DNA of 64,000 nt from Acanthococcus lagerstroemiae (GCA_031841125.1 CM063111.1:37150955-37214954), one strand, 5' to 3'; shown: positions 1-10,837, counted from the stretch's first letter. The notes: generated by a model not told the origin, from the sequence alone. Made by a program: numbers and translations.

Positions 1-16
1 TGTATCTTAGCACATA

Positions 17-515
17 CATGAGTCGCTGTGTGGGCAAGTGGTAACGTGCCCGGTCGCAATCCTTGCGTCTCGAGTTCGAGTTCTACCAACGCCAGAACGC
101 CAGTGATACTCGAATCTCCCCCCACCAATATCCTAGGGAACACAGCGACTGCAGTATCAAGCGAGGTGGAAAAAGGGCGCGTCCTGTAACCCCTGCCAGT
201 TCACACAAACAAGGCATTTCAGTCATGGGACGTGTTACCACCAGATCAGAAATATAGGTACTGCGCATGAGCACGTCGTAGATAGCTTACTCAACGTCGT
301 GAAATACGTGGCTAGTAAGCGAACTGCGGCTGCTCACTTTGGCACAGGTACTGTGCATGTGCACGTTGTAGACAGCTTACTCAACGTCGTGAAATACGTG
401 GCTAGTAAGCGAACTGCGGCTGCTCACTTTGGCACAGAGAAGGAAAACTCTGACGCTACAAACCCGTAGGGAAAGCAACGGCACGGCACGTTACCTCGAC
501 TAACCTGCCCAGGAG
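17..515 (+). repeat. tRNA-headed SINE-like repeat, copy 1
   Basis: The first ~80 bases resemble a tRNA gene: an A-box-like TGGGCAAGTGG near 28-38 and a B-box-like GAGTTCGAGTTC near 71-82. A C-rich stretch follows, then a body ending near 515. The same head and body recur on the minus strand at 55868-56482, and the body alone at 58861-59272. Here the match stops just where those two copies run into LINE reverse transcriptase sequence. The acceptor arms do not pair, so this is a tRNA-derived repeat and not a tRNA gene. Confidence 0.7.
256..435 (+). repeat. 90-bp tandem duplication inside the SINE-like body
   Basis: Two adjacent units, 256-345 and 346-435, each begin AGGTACTG and end TTTGGCAC. 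They differ at only a few positions. The minus-strand copies elsewhere in the window carry a single unit, so this duplication is specific to this copy. Confidence 0.85.
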
Positions 516-2497
516 AGTCGCGTTTCTGAAACCGCGATGCCTCCCAGAGTAGCGTTTACTTGAGGCCCTTTAGATCTTTGAGATCTTACTTTCGGAATTT
601 CAAAAAGCAAGCGACTATACTCTCTTGTTGGAACTGGTGTGGAAAGATATGAACCCTCGTTGACGTTTGAATTCTGGGTCAACGAGTCTTAAATTTGTGA
701 CAATTGGATTTACTCAACACAAGCGTTTTGTCAGTAATTCGTGTAGAAAAATCAGCCGGCAAATCGACTTCTACCAAACCTTATAAGTAGATATCTTGCT
801 CGTTTTTGCTTCCAAAGCTTATGATGTTTAGCTTCTTGTCTTTTGACACTGACTGAAAGCAACGGCGTTGTCATCTAAAATTGGAATTTAAACTCAATAT
901 TGATATAAAATTGTTGAGACATAGCGCGTTTTCAATGTTAGGTTCAAGTTGTGACTTAGTATTGCTTACCTTCAATCCTCTACTGTTTTTTGAGCCGGGA
1001 TTCCTGTTTGGGCGTGGGTGACATGGCTTACCCCTTGTACATTACCTCTCTTAGTCGCATGACCGCTTTCATAAACAGTATCACTCATTACACAGTTGAA
1101 TGCTTCATAATAGCGTCATTTGAATAAATGACCTAGCTTCTAGCCACTACCGCAATGAGCTAAATTACTATCGACACCGTGTTTTGACGCTGCCGTAACA
1201 GCGTTAGTTTATTCAATGCCAGCATGAGTGCTGGTTGCTCAAAGTTTTGGTTTTACTAATTGAATAAAAATTTTTTGGTTTGAATAAATAAAAAAAAGAT
1301 ATTAAAAATTTTTTGTACTTTGAAAGTGAACCTTCCTACTAAATAAAAAATGACATTTGTGAAGTATTGTATATCATTTTAAAGAAAATTGAATGGAGGT
1401 TCCAAAAAAATGTGAAAAACTCAATTTTCAATTTTCTGACCAAAATTGATTTCAGACTTGCCTTAAATCTTTAGCACTTCATACAGATATTCTACAGGAT
1501 GTCTACCGGTTCCGGAAGATCCGGAAACTCCGGAAAAATCTCGGAATTCACTCAACTATTGTCAAAGGTCTCGAACTTTTTTTTTTTACAAATGTTGGAC
1601 ACAATTTTTTCCCCATAGCTTGGACTGTTTCCCCGATACATGGAGACTGCTTTGTGCATAGTTCAGATCAATCTTCAAACACACGCACGCACTCTACAGT
1701 AGAAAAATACAGGTAACACTATAGTGTATATTGAGCAAAACATGATATTTTGTTGCGCCCAAAATTTTCCTGGAAGTATCCCACAAAGTCTCGGAAAATT
1801 CCAGAAATTCCAAAACTAAAATTCTGATAGACACCCTGATTCAGCTTTTCCACAGGCGAAAAAATTACTCAAATGAAAATGTGCCATTTCCAGGGCTTTT
1901 TAGTATGACGTGTATGAGAAATCGTAAAGCAAAACTGTTAATGCGTTTTTCTCAAAACTATGTCTTTTAAACATTCAATTTGAAATATAGAAAGCTCCGC
2001 TCGGTCTCATTTTTAAGGAAATTTTCTCTAGTAAAACTAGACTGAACTCAAAATCAATTTGACCGACAAAGTTGACTCTCTTCATATAGAACGCCACTGG
2101 AGCTACTATCGTTTTTTTGTCATTTTTAGGGTCGGCGCAGCCGAGCCTTATACAATGGAAAAAATAATAGTAATAAAGTTCTTCTATCCGACGCAACAAT
2201 GGTGCTTGCAGACGCAACAATGGTGCTTGCGGTTTTAAATGTTAGTATGTGGACAAACAAACAAGATACACGAGAATGAATCGCGTTTGCTTTTGACAGT
2301 GACGCTTGTGGTTTTAAATGTAAAAGTGAACGTAATTGCGTGTAAAAAAAAACAAAAAAAAAAACAGATAGGAAGATGGTTTTACATCGTGCTTACAGTT
2401 TCTGCAAAAGTGACTCGGGGTATCAACATATGGAATCGATGAAAGGAGTTCATTTTGTGAGGTTTGTAATATTATTGTGTACAATTCTTGCTGAAAT
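516..2497. other. Non-coding AT-rich stretch
   Basis: No coding sequence or recognisable element is supported. Short local repeats occur, such as the doubled ACGCAACAATGGTGCTTGC around 2191-2231. Short open frames here have no domain, codon bias or splice context. Confidence 0.5.
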
Positions 2498-2499
2498 TA

Positions 2500-2727
2500 G
2501 GGTCGGCGTGAATCAGCCGACATTTGTGAACAAAATGAGTTATTAGTATCGTTGGAAAGAGCGTAAAAAGTATAATTTTTCAGAATTGGGCCCCCGATTT
2601 AAAAATGTGTACTCACGTTGATCAAAGCTTATCAGTGAACGCTATGTCATATAGTTTCTGCATGGCTCTTGAACTTAGAATCACGTGTTCTGGAAAAATA
2701 GATTTTGCTGGTTGGTTCGCTAACGCT
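2500..2727 (-). mobile_element. MITE, TA target site (copy 1)
   Basis: About 228 bp flanked by TA on both sides. It matches, in inverse orientation, the 227-bp element at 13521-13747, including a body run ATCGTTGGAAAGAGCG. The right terminus GGTTGGTTCGCTAACGCT is the inverse of the other copy's AGCGTAAGGGAACCAACC. The left terminus is more degenerate. The TA duplication and small size suggest a Tc1/mariner-type non-autonomous element. Confidence 0.55.
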
Positions 2728-3070
2728 TAACAGCGTCCAAGTGCGATTGTACTTTTTGGTCGAAGTTGGTTGGTGGAATAGCCGCCCAGATGAGAACGGA
2801 TTAATGAATAAAAAATGAAACTCCGCCTTCAATTCTGCTCACTTGAAAGATGATACATCGACGATGAAAGCAACCAATAAAACAAAACAACTTGACCGAG
2901 ATAAAATTATTTGGAGAAAAAGAAAACCGATAAATTTATACGACCATTAATATGTCGGTGATACATCGAAGAATCGTAGGGTCGTTGATTGCGTAATCAG
3001 TTCTGAGAATATCCCTCAGCTGCGTAGGCGTGCACGAATTTAAAGACAGTATATGGATATTAACACTTGC

Positions 3071-3074
<4 letters not shown>

Positions 3075-3109
<35 letters not shown>
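3075..3109 (+). repeat. Poly(A) run of about 35
   Basis: An uninterrupted A tract, possibly a retroposition tail. No recognisable element lies immediately upstream. Confidence 0.8.
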
Positions 3110-3112
<3 letters not shown>

Positions 3113-3174
3113 GCACTAACGTAGCGCTAACAATCCTGAGTGTTTCGATGAGCTAAGCCTCATGGGCGGTGCCA

Positions 3175-3329
3175 CCGTTTCCCCAGCAGCGCCCAAATTC
3201 ATTTTTTAAAAAGTATGGAAGGGGGAAGCACTAACGAAAATTTGTACGGCACTAACCAGCACTAACGTAGCACTAACGATCCTGAAATTTTGAACTTCAA
3301 ATCTAAAATGTGCGCTGCTGGGGAAACGG
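3175..3329. mobile_element. Short inverted-repeat element (MITE-like)
   Basis: CCGTTTCCCCAGCAGCGC at 3175-3192 is exactly inverted at 3312-3329, giving 18-bp perfect termini around 155 bp. A phrase of the form GCACTAACGTAGC-CTAAC occurs both just outside it (3113) and inside it (3259). No clear target duplication was found. Confidence 0.55.
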
Positions 3330-4843
3330 ACCCAACATTCACCTTATGTAAATATCAAACATATACTGTAACTATTTCAAATTTAGAAGTGTCCACTGCA
3401 GGTAAAGTCGATGATACATAGAGATAGATGTTCACATACTGTCCGAGAGAAAAAAGCAGTTTTAATCAAAACATGTATTTTTTCGACTTCACATCAAGTT
3501 TACTGTTTCAAGGGAGACACATTGGAAATGTTAAACGAAGGCTAAAGCAATCAGTAAAACTTCATTTTTCTACATGCACAGTTCTAATTATGGATTTCAA
3601 ATATGACAGGTTAGGTCATGACAAATGTATTAATATTATTCAGAAGTGAGTTTATATACTTTACATATGAAAAACAATACAGAAAATATAGCCTTATTAC
3701 AAGCAAAAAATTGGATTTGGTTCAGGCTTTACTCCATTTCAATTCATTATCGACCGAGTAACCATTTTTTACGATTTTTCTGACTTCTGAGTGCATACGT
3801 TCCCTTCTGAAATTTCTAGTTATGGTTCCTAGAGAGAAATTCAAGAACATAAAAATACTACATAAATCAATGATTTGTGAGTTAAATACTATTACGGCTA
3901 CAAATTTCACTGTTCTGATATACCTTATGACTCTTCAAAAGACTTCGAACAAAAAAATAAGCAGGGGCTCAGGGAAAATTATTTCTTAAGCCGACTGAGA
4001 TGTATCTCTCTATCCCTCTCTCCCGTGTTAAAGAGCAGTATCATATCAAAAGATAAGACTATCAAATGTATTCAATCCGGATTATCCCATCATGATAAAA
4101 TATGCGGTCTGCGACTAGCCTCGAGGATAAAGAGTCAGTCACTATTCAGCTTTTCAGGCGAATATGTGTACTCCACCGTTATATGAAAATTCGTGTATGT
4201 TCAAGATCGTGGTCCAAATGGTTCAATAAATTCGGTTGTATTTCACTGTTTGTAAAGTATTAATTAAGTCGGTATGAAAGTTGTGCTTTTTCGAGCGGTT
4301 ATTTGTTTTGGTGGTAACAACGAACGGTGCTAATAAAAACGGGTATGTAACTGGAATTTTATTATTTTCGTAAAAGTGTTTGAAAGAGATAAAGTGTATT
4401 CCAGAATCAATAAGTACCTGTCAAATTTCAATCCTGAATGGTACTATAATTCGAAAGGGTACCTAAGCCTATCCATGATGTAGCTAATGAACTCTATTTC
4501 GTTTTACTATGCCAGAAAGACGGCATGATGTGTGTAGGCAAGGCTGACATGGCTTCATCCTCAACCATTCGAGTGATCAGCCTAAGTATGTAACGATATA
4601 GCCGAAATTTGAGTAGCTGAGCCGGAGACTCGTGGCTTATAGCCCTATCTGTGTTAGGCGACATGGCAAATTTAGATATCGCAGATAACTGGTGAAGTAA
4701 ACGACGTGCTGATGCTGTTTATTGGAATGCTATGAACGAGTCAAATAGGGCGGGGTTTTAACTCACGTTTCCCGCCACAAATAAAATAAAGCAAACCAAA
4801 GAAAATAGAGAAAGCCTTAGGCCATTTTGTAGTATCAGTCGCG

Positions 4844-4971
4844 TTAAATGGCGACCGTGACAGGACAGAACGAAGTCAAATGGCTATCCAACTCGGTTAT
4901 ATAGTAGATTAAAATCGGAAGATCTTTAGGCTGAAAAACGGTTAGGTGGTCAACATAAGATCTGCTGGTTG
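4844..4971 (+). repeat. 128-bp direct repeat, copy 1 (LTR junction, primer site, leader start)
   Basis: This stretch recurs without any mismatch I could see at 10674-10801. It starts two to five bases before the primer binding site and runs into the untranslated leader of the gypsy-like element. Confidence 0.85.
4849..4866 (+). promoter_or_regulatory. Primer binding site, tRNA-Arg type
   Basis: TGGCGACCGTGACAGGAC is complementary to the 3' end, including CCA, of insect tRNA-Arg(UCG) as I recall it. The same primer type is known from the mdg1/412 lineage of gypsy elements. It marks the boundary between the 5' LTR (left) and the internal region (right), and sets the orientation of the two ORFs downstream. 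Confidence 0.75.
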
Positions 4972-6646
4972 AGGAACTGGTGTGCCAGGAAGTTATGTAC
5001 ATGCCCTGTAATACCAAATCGGTGCTACTTACACATTAGTTTTCCCTTGTTCTGACCATTGTCTCAAACAAAAGTTGGAACAACACCCAGTTTGGATCTT
5101 TGGGGTGATACGGGACAATAAAAGATCCTGGCGACCGAGAAGGAAAGATGAATCTAATCTAATGAGAAAAGATGATGTGGGGTCCTTTTTTCTAGGAGTA
5201 GGGAAAATTGGATGGTGGACTGATCACCCACTGAACCTTTAGGTCAGGGATTAAATGTGAGAGACCCGTCCATGGAAACCTGATCCCGAAAAGTGGCCAC
5301 GCAATGTGACGTTCGCTTTCGGAAACTCTCCCAAGCGGTTAGGATTTTCTAATGAGAGCTCGGTAAACCAGATACGAAAATCGGTGGCACAATGGTAACA
5401 TCGCAAGTCAGTGGAAAATATTAACATCTTTGGACTCACGAAATAATTTATTAAAAAGTCGCGAAAGCGCGGTAACTCGTCTCCGATGAGTTTTTCGTTG
5501 TTTTTTTTCTCTATAACCATTATGATAGATAATTTGTGACAAATGTCCCATCATACAACAGCTAATGAGATCCGTCTAAAGCGTGATCAGTTATGTAAGT
5601 AAAATAAAGTTAATTCAGGATACTGAACTCGGCTTTTAAAGTGAGAGCAGAGTAGAAAGCAGTGCAACTAAAGGTTTTAAATGTAACAATATGAGACTCG
5701 GTCCAGGTAATCAAATCGGAAATAGATGCTCTGATAGTTGCAGTGATGGGCAGCGAAAATTCAAATCATCACGAATCACATGCACCTTCAGTTTGTATTC
5801 GCGAATATTAATTTCATCAGCTTTCAGTTTTAGACAAGCGTGGACAGAGTAACGTCAGGTTGGTGCATGGTGAATAGTACAGGCAAAAATAGGCATGCTA
5901 GGGATGGAACAAAAGGTGCGCCTCATGGTAATCTGTCTTAAAGCATGCATAAGCAGGATGAGACCAAGATGGCGGTTGTAATGTGGAGGCCTATTTAGAC
6001 CTCTAAATTTCTCTGAAAGTCGAGCCAATGAACTAGGTAAGGAAAAACCAGTACATTCAAGCAAGCTGAGACATGGTAGAAGCAGAGCACAATAGTTGGT
6101 TCAAATCCAGTACAATAAGCTCTGTCCTACACAATGCATGAAGTCGGTAATATCATGCTTCTAGCAGATAAGAAAGGTATAGAGTAATCTATTTCACATG
6201 CAGTTACAGGCTTCATTTTAGTTTTGAATTCGGTGTTGTAAGGATTGTTCAGAAAAGTCGTCTGTTGAACAGTGTTTCTTTTAACGAAATCGGAGTTTAA
6301 TTTGTGGAGAGAGTTTTATATAGAAATCGGAATTTAGTACCAGACTTTTTAGTATAATATTCAATTGGTTTGGGAGATGGATCGCTTTTATGCTCCGCAG
6401 TTCCAGCATGTGATGGGTAAGTGAAGAACTGAATTTCTGTAATAGGGGATAATTACTTTTATTCCTCGATTTCGTGCAAGTGCGTAAACGCGATTAATTT
6501 TGCTGCTCTTCCTTTCTTCATTGTTACGATAAATTCGGTGGTGCGTCGCGAATTAAACTCGGGTACTGGTCTACATAAAATAAAATAAAAATAAAAAAAA
6601 ATAAAAAAAAGAAGAAAGAAATCGGTATTTTCTAGCATTTTTTGGA
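4867..6646 (+). other. Long untranslated leader of the gypsy-like element
   Basis: About 1.8 kb separates the primer site from the gag start codon. No supported ORF lies in it. It shares the TCGG-rich word usage of the following coding region, which suggests one element. An A-rich run of roughly 35 bases sits just before the gag start. Confidence 0.55.
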
Positions 6647-8638
6647 ATGGATAACGCAGAAGTTGGAATCCAGCAGATAGGTGATAAAGTCAGTGACTTG
6701 GGGGAGAATTCGCCTAAAGGAGTTACTGAGACAGTTTCAACAAAAAGTAAGGAGAATAGAAAAGATGGTAGTTCGGAATACGAAACTGAGATTATTTCTG
6801 GGGAAGAATGTAAGGATAGAAACCAGAAGCAGGAAGGCAAAGAAAAGAATAAAGCAAAACCTCGGCATGATTTGAAAATAGTTGGGACTCCCCATGGAAT
6901 TAATAAAGGAGGTTATAACATGCGGGCTAGTGATGAAAGGACCAAATCCTTAGGGGTATCAAAGGTCAAAGATGCCTCGGAGAATAACATCATTAGGGTT
7001 CGGCTTAACAAGGTGTCGAAAAAAGAGGTAAAGGATACCGAAATGTGTAAGGTAATAAATCGGTCAATTATTGATTTCTCAAATATGTTAGGGGCCGCTC
7101 TGAATGAAATGTCATCTGCAATGGAAAGTGAAACCTTGAATATAGAAGAGCTGAGGGGTCAAATAAACGATGTCCACAGTCGAAAAGTCAGTATCAGCCT
7201 AGGGAATCAGATTGGTAAACTGGAATCCAGTCTCAGTAGTCTGATTATTCGGGAAGTGAATCAGGCGTTGACGGAGAATAGCATGACTAGAGGGGGCAAT
7301 AGTGAAAACGGAAATATTAGGGGACGAAAGTCAACTCACACTGTACAAAAAACGGAAAGAGAAAGACATAAAGAATCGTCACAAGAAGGTGAGAGTAGTG
7401 AAAGTGACATAAGTGACTGGTCAGGCCGTTCTCAGGAGAGTACGCATAGGAGCTTCGAGGACTATGAGATGGAGATACATCGGCCGAAATACCTCAATAG
7501 GCTATTGAATAGAAAAACTGAGAATAATAAATCCGGTAGGCATTCAATTAATGCGAATGACTGCAAAAGGAATAGTAAATCTGTATCAAAAATGCATAAA
7601 AGACTCATGAATGAAAGTAGCCCAGAATTACGTAATAAAACAAGGAAAAGGTCGTTAGTGAATCCGGGTACTGAATATGATACTGATGGAGGGGAAATTG
7701 CAAGTAGAGAGCGTGTGGACTATTCCCCTAGAGGTCGTAGGTATTCAGAAGGTCGTCCCAAACATTGTGAAATAAAAAAGGCAGTAGCTACAGAAATATG
7801 CAAACAAGGTGGTATCTTAACTCGGTTCAAGGGGCACAAAGACGAACGAACTACTCCGGAGTTCCTTAGGCTATTTGAGCAGAGATATGCATCGGACTGG
7901 AGTGATAGGGAATTACCTTGTCTTCTGTGCAATTTGATTGAACCAGAACACTGCTCTTGGATACATGATTACAGCCATATAACATTGTATAAGGTGCTAA
8001 AAACTGAAATATTGTCGTTCATGTGGAATGGGCGCACGAGGGATGCAGAAAAAACTAAATGGATGAATTTAAATTTCGAGGATGAGAAACTGTCACCGTA
8101 TAGGTTTGTGTGTAAATGGTATACCAGAATGATAGACACTCGTCTCTACAAAAATGATGAGGGTAGACTATTGGATGAAATCAGGGGTAAAGTGCATGAG
8201 CACGTACGAAAGCAAATACCTGAGTCTGCATTTAGTGATATACAATATTTAAAAAGAGCGCTTCTGAACATTGAAGGAGAATGGAATATTAAATATGGAA
8301 ATGATGACAGGCACCATAAGACTACTAAAACCGGCAGGGGTAGCAATGACAAAGATAGCGATCATTATGAAGAACAAAATGAGCATCTGAACCGGGGTAA
8401 TTCCAATTCAAATGTCAAGTTTCGGTATTTTAGAGGTAATGAAGGCAGGCATTATGGAGGCAAACCCTCTAGTCACAAAGTGGAAGGAAAAGTTAATGAA
8501 ACCGGAGATGTACTTAAAGGAAAGAGCAATCAAAAGTCTAATAAGGTGGCTGCGATAAAAACGGTGAAGAGTAGAAGTGCCTCGGGGTCTGAAGAAAGTG
8601 AGTCTTCTATGTCTACTACCGGTTCGGGAAACGCTTAG
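6647..8638 (+). CDS. gag: Gag-like polyprotein of a Ty3/gypsy-like element
   Basis: This 663-residue ORF has a long, charged, probably disordered N-terminal half rich in Ser, Glu, Lys and Arg. A compact region follows at about residues 395-560, with conserved tryptophans (YASDWSDRE, SFMWNGRTRDAEKTKW) and helical spacing typical of retrotransposon capsid domains. A basic C-terminal tail completes it. No CCHC zinc knuckle is visible. The first ATG follows an A-rich leader. The ORF ends two codons after a -1 slippery heptamer, and the next ORF overlaps it by 37 bases in the -1 frame, the classic gag-pro layout. It presumably forms the particle that packages the element's RNA. The frame is intact, suggesting fairly recent activity. 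Confidence 0.7.
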   Translation: MDNAEVGIQQIGDKVSDLGENSPKGVTETVSTKSKENRKDGSSEYETEIISGEECKDRNQKQEGKEKNKAKPRHDLKIVGTPHGINKGGYNMRASDERTKSLGVSKVKDASENNIIRVRLNKVSKKEVKDTEMCKVINRSIIDFSNMLGAALNEMSSAMESETLNIEELRGQINDVHSRKVSISLGNQIGKLESSLSSLIIREVNQALTENSMTRGGNSENGNIRGRKSTHTVQKTERERHKESSQEGESSESDISDWSGRSQESTHRSFEDYEMEIHRPKYLNRLLNRKTENNKSGRHSINANDCKRNSKSVSKMHKRLMNESSPELRNKTRKRSLVNPGTEYDTDGGEIASRERVDYSPRGRRYSEGRPKHCEIKKAVATEICKQGGILTRFKGHKDERTTPEFLRLFEQRYASDWSDRELPCLLCNLIEPEHCSWIHDYSHITLYKVLKTEILSFMWNGRTRDAEKTKWMNLNFEDEKLSPYRFVCKWYTRMIDTRLYKNDEGRLLDEIRGKVHEHVRKQIPESAFSDIQYLKRALLNIEGEWNIKYGNDDRHHKTTKTGRGSNDKDSDHYEEQNEHLNRGNSNSNVKFRYFRGNEGRHYGGKPSSHKVEGKVNETGDVLKGKSNQKSNKVAAIKTVKSRSASGSEESESSMSTTGSGNA

Positions 8639-10428
8639 ATGCAGCACTAATAGGGGTTCCAGTTGGTGATGCAGAAGTAAATAGGGAACCGGGGATACTG
8701 TTGAAGGGTTCTGCTACCTTAGAGGGCCCAGGCATAATCAACACGCAAAGGCAGGATACTAGGGACACAGGAGCGGAGACTAGGTATACAGCTCAGAATA
8801 CTAAAATCGGTTGTGTATTTAAAATACATCAATGGCGAGACTTTGCGTTATTAGGTGACGAGCACATCAGTCATCTAGCTAAGTACACGGTACAGGGTTC
8901 TATGTACTCAGAATACAACGAGTGTTTCCGATTAGTTGTAGGGGAAGATGTAATATTTCAAACCGGAAAAGGTTTAACCTTATCAAAACTTGTCAACACT
9001 TTTACGAAACTAATTAAGCAATATTCGACAGTGGAAGAGGTAATGAGTGAAATACAGAAACGTCTAAATAAAGTAATCCTTCTGATTGGTAACCACGATA
9101 TTTGCAGTTCCTCTTTCTCAGTTGACAAGTTTAAAGATCAGTATAATCAACTCTTAAAACTGATATCCGGCGTTTGTAAAGCTACAAAAATTGTCACCTG
9201 CCAGTTAATGCCAACCTTAGAGATGGAGAGAACACAGTCATTTTGGTTCAATCTTCAGCGTACGGATGACTATATTCATCAACTCGCGTACGTCTGGCCT
9301 AATATACTATACTTTAAAACATCCTTGATAATTCTTCGCCATGAACCCGGGCAATATCACCGAAATTCATACTATTTAGATACGGCCGGTAATTTACGAC
9401 TGAGATGGCGTCGCTACAATATCAGGGCCATAGATCCTCAGGGTCGGCCAGATTTTGGACATTTGAATGAAAACGGTTTCTGTGACTTTGAGAATAGGTT
9501 AATAAGGATGTTAAGTAATACTCGATCTCAACAAAATAAGTACCTGGGAGAGGACTTATTAACAAAACCGGAAACTAAACAGGATACTAGGGTCAGACGT
9601 AATGGTCAAGAAAACATAAGGATTCTCAAGAGGAGGGAGAATAGAAACTCTGATTATTTGTTGGAAAAATTGACAGATAAGAAAACAGATAGTATAACAA
9701 ATTCGGTGCTTGCTGCGGCTATAGATAACATCCTGGAAGGCCATATTGAGGAAGAAGTCTGTGGGGAATGGATGAACTGTCTTGAAAAGTGGGCTTGTAA
9801 ACCTAATATGATTGAGTTACAAGTTGGATGTACAACTCTATTGGGATTCCTGGATAACGGGTCCCCGTATTCCTTTATGAATAATGAATTATATAAAAAG
9901 ATTAAGGCGGAAAATCCTGAAATTAAATTTTACGAGGTCAAAATTTCCAGTCGAAGGATTCAGGCAGTCCAGGGAAAGAGAACTATTAAGATATTGTCAG
10001 CTGTTCTAGTTCCAATGAAGTTGAGAGATACTCAAGGAGAGGTTCATGAAGAGAAGTCCATATGCCGAATTGTCGAAGGTCTGAATATTGATTTTATTCT
10101 TAGTAGAACTTTCATATTCGAGAGGAAAGCAAAAACGGACTCTCCTTTAGGTATTCTAGAAATACGAGACGACCAATATCAATTTTTGTATGCAGTATCA
10201 ATGGCAGACTACAATGAGAACGCTAGGAAAGAGGCTGGATTAAATATAGGCGCTATAGTAAACTCGGAACATGTGGATAGGATCTATGATGATATATATA
10301 AACTGGAGGTAGAAGTCTCAGTAAGAAACCGGTTAGTGGAAATAATTAGAGAAAATATTGAAGTATTTGACTTGAGAATCGGATGTTGTAATGTATACGA
10401 ACTATTATTATTATTATTAGTTTATTAA
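8602..10428 (+). CDS. Pro-pol N-terminal part: SGNH-like region plus retroviral-type aspartic protease
   Basis: The -1 frame is open from 8602; no ATG is needed if it is made as a Gag fusion. Two regions are visible. At roughly 8815-9520 there are SGNH-hydrolase-like blocks in order: LLGDEHISHLAKY (usual GDS), ILLIGNHDI (usual GxND) and DFGHLNENGF (usual DxxHLN). The catalytic Ser position is Glu and the Asn block is altered, so it may not be an active esterase. At 9805-10200 there is a retropepsin-like domain with LDNGSPYSF (DTG position reads DNG) and a C-terminal IVEGLNIDFIL block. The frame then enters the linker that precedes gypsy reverse transcriptase (VFDLRIG) and runs into TTA repeats near 10405. 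Reverse transcriptase, RNase H and integrase are missing, so pol is truncated. Confidence 0.6.
   Translation, partial: VFYVYYRFGKRLDAALIGVPVGDAEVNREPGILLKGSATLEGPGIINTQRQDTRDTGAETRYTAQNTKIGCVFKIHQWRDFALLGDEHISHLAKYTVQGSMYSEYNECFRLVVGEDVIFQTGKGLTLSKLVNTFTKLIKQYSTVEEVMSEIQKRLNKVILLIGNHDICSSSFSVDKFKDQYNQLLKLISGVCKATKIVTCQLMPTLEMERTQSFWFNLQRTDDYIHQLAYVWPNILYFKTSLIILRHEPGQYHRNSYYLDTAGNLRLRWRRYNIRAIDPQGRPDFGHLNENGFCDFENRLIRMLSNTRSQQNKYLGEDLLTKPETKQDTRVRRNGQENIRILKRRENRNSDYLLEKLTDKKTDSITNSVLAAAIDNILEGHIEEEVCGEWMNCLEKWACKPNMIELQVGCTTLLGFLDNGSPYSFMNNELYKKIKAENPEIKFYEVKISSRRIQAVQGKRTIKILSAVLVPMKLRDTQGEVHEEKSICRIVEGLNIDFILSRTFIFERKAKTDSPLGILEIRDDQYQFLYAVSMADYNENARKEAGLNIGAIVNSEHVDRIYDDIYKLEVEVSVRNRLVEIIRENIEVFDLRIGCCNVYELLLLLLVY
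8626..8632 (+). promoter_or_regulatory. -1 ribosomal frameshift heptamer G GGA AAC
   Basis: The gag frame reads TCG GGA AAC GCT TAG here, so the heptamer sits in exactly the phase required for X XXY YYZ slippage, six bases before the stop. Slipping back one base continues into the open -1 frame, which starts at 8602 and runs through the protease ORF. I did not establish a downstream pseudoknot. Confidence 0.7.
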
Positions 10429-10633
10429 CATTATTATTTTTCCTTTTTAATCATCACCATACTTATTGTTTTTTTTTTTAGTGGTTTGTTTCTTTTTTTG
10501 TTTGTTTTGATTATTATTTTTTATTATTTCTTTTTTTTTCTCTCTCTCTTCTTAATTTTGTTTTAATTTTTCATGCTCTCCCCTTCCCTGTAACTGGCCA
10601 CCTGGCTGTTGGAAAGGGGAGCAAAATATACAA

Positions 10634-10668
<35 letters not shown>

Positions 10669-10676
10669 TATTATTA
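10404..10676 (+). repeat. Low-complexity (TTA)n, T-rich segment and (ATT)n tail
   Basis: The truncated pol frame runs into TTA repeats, then T-rich sequence. A short unique block follows (CTCCCCTTCCCTG to GGAAAGGGGAG, a small inverted pair), then about 45 bases of ATT repeats. A trinucleotide tail after a unique block resembles the 3' end of a non-LTR retrotransposon, but no coding part is present. That identity is a guess. Confidence 0.4.
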
Positions 10677-10801
10677 AATGGCGACCGTGACAGGACAGAA
10701 CGAAGTCAAATGGCTATCCAACTCGGTTATATAGTAGATTAAAATCGGAAGATCTTTAGGCTGAAAAACGGTTAGGTGGTCAACATAAGATCTGCTGGTT
10801 G
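10674..10801 (+). repeat. 128-bp direct repeat, copy 2 (orphan primer site)
   Basis: Identical to 4844-4971, including the tRNA-Arg primer site at 10679-10696. Here it is preceded by an ATT microsatellite, not an LTR end, and is cut by a Helitron-like 3' terminus immediately after. Confidence 0.85.
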
Positions 10802-10802
10802 T

Positions 10803-10837
10803 GGGCCGCGAAGCGGCCACGGGGCGAAGCCCCCTAG
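10803..10837 (+). mobile_element. Helitron-like 3' terminus
   Basis: Two hairpins (GGCCGCGAAGCGGCC and GGGGCGAAGCCCC) are followed by CTAG at 10834-10837 and then T. A GC hairpin just before CTRR with insertion before T is the Helitron 3' signature. A related end lies at 28883. The 5' terminus was not located. Confidence 0.6.

Larger units (their letters stand above)
2730..4843. other. No gene seen; may hold a 5' LTR at its right end
   Basis: No coding region is supported. The LTR of the downstream gypsy-like element should end just before the primer site at 4849. With only one LTR copy in the window, its start cannot be set. A poly-A run and a small palindromic element are listed separately. 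Confidence 0.4.

Noticed and set aside
6571..6840. Minus-strand ORF over the gag start
   Set aside because: Ser/Phe/Leu-rich shadow of an A-rich leader and gag coding sequence.
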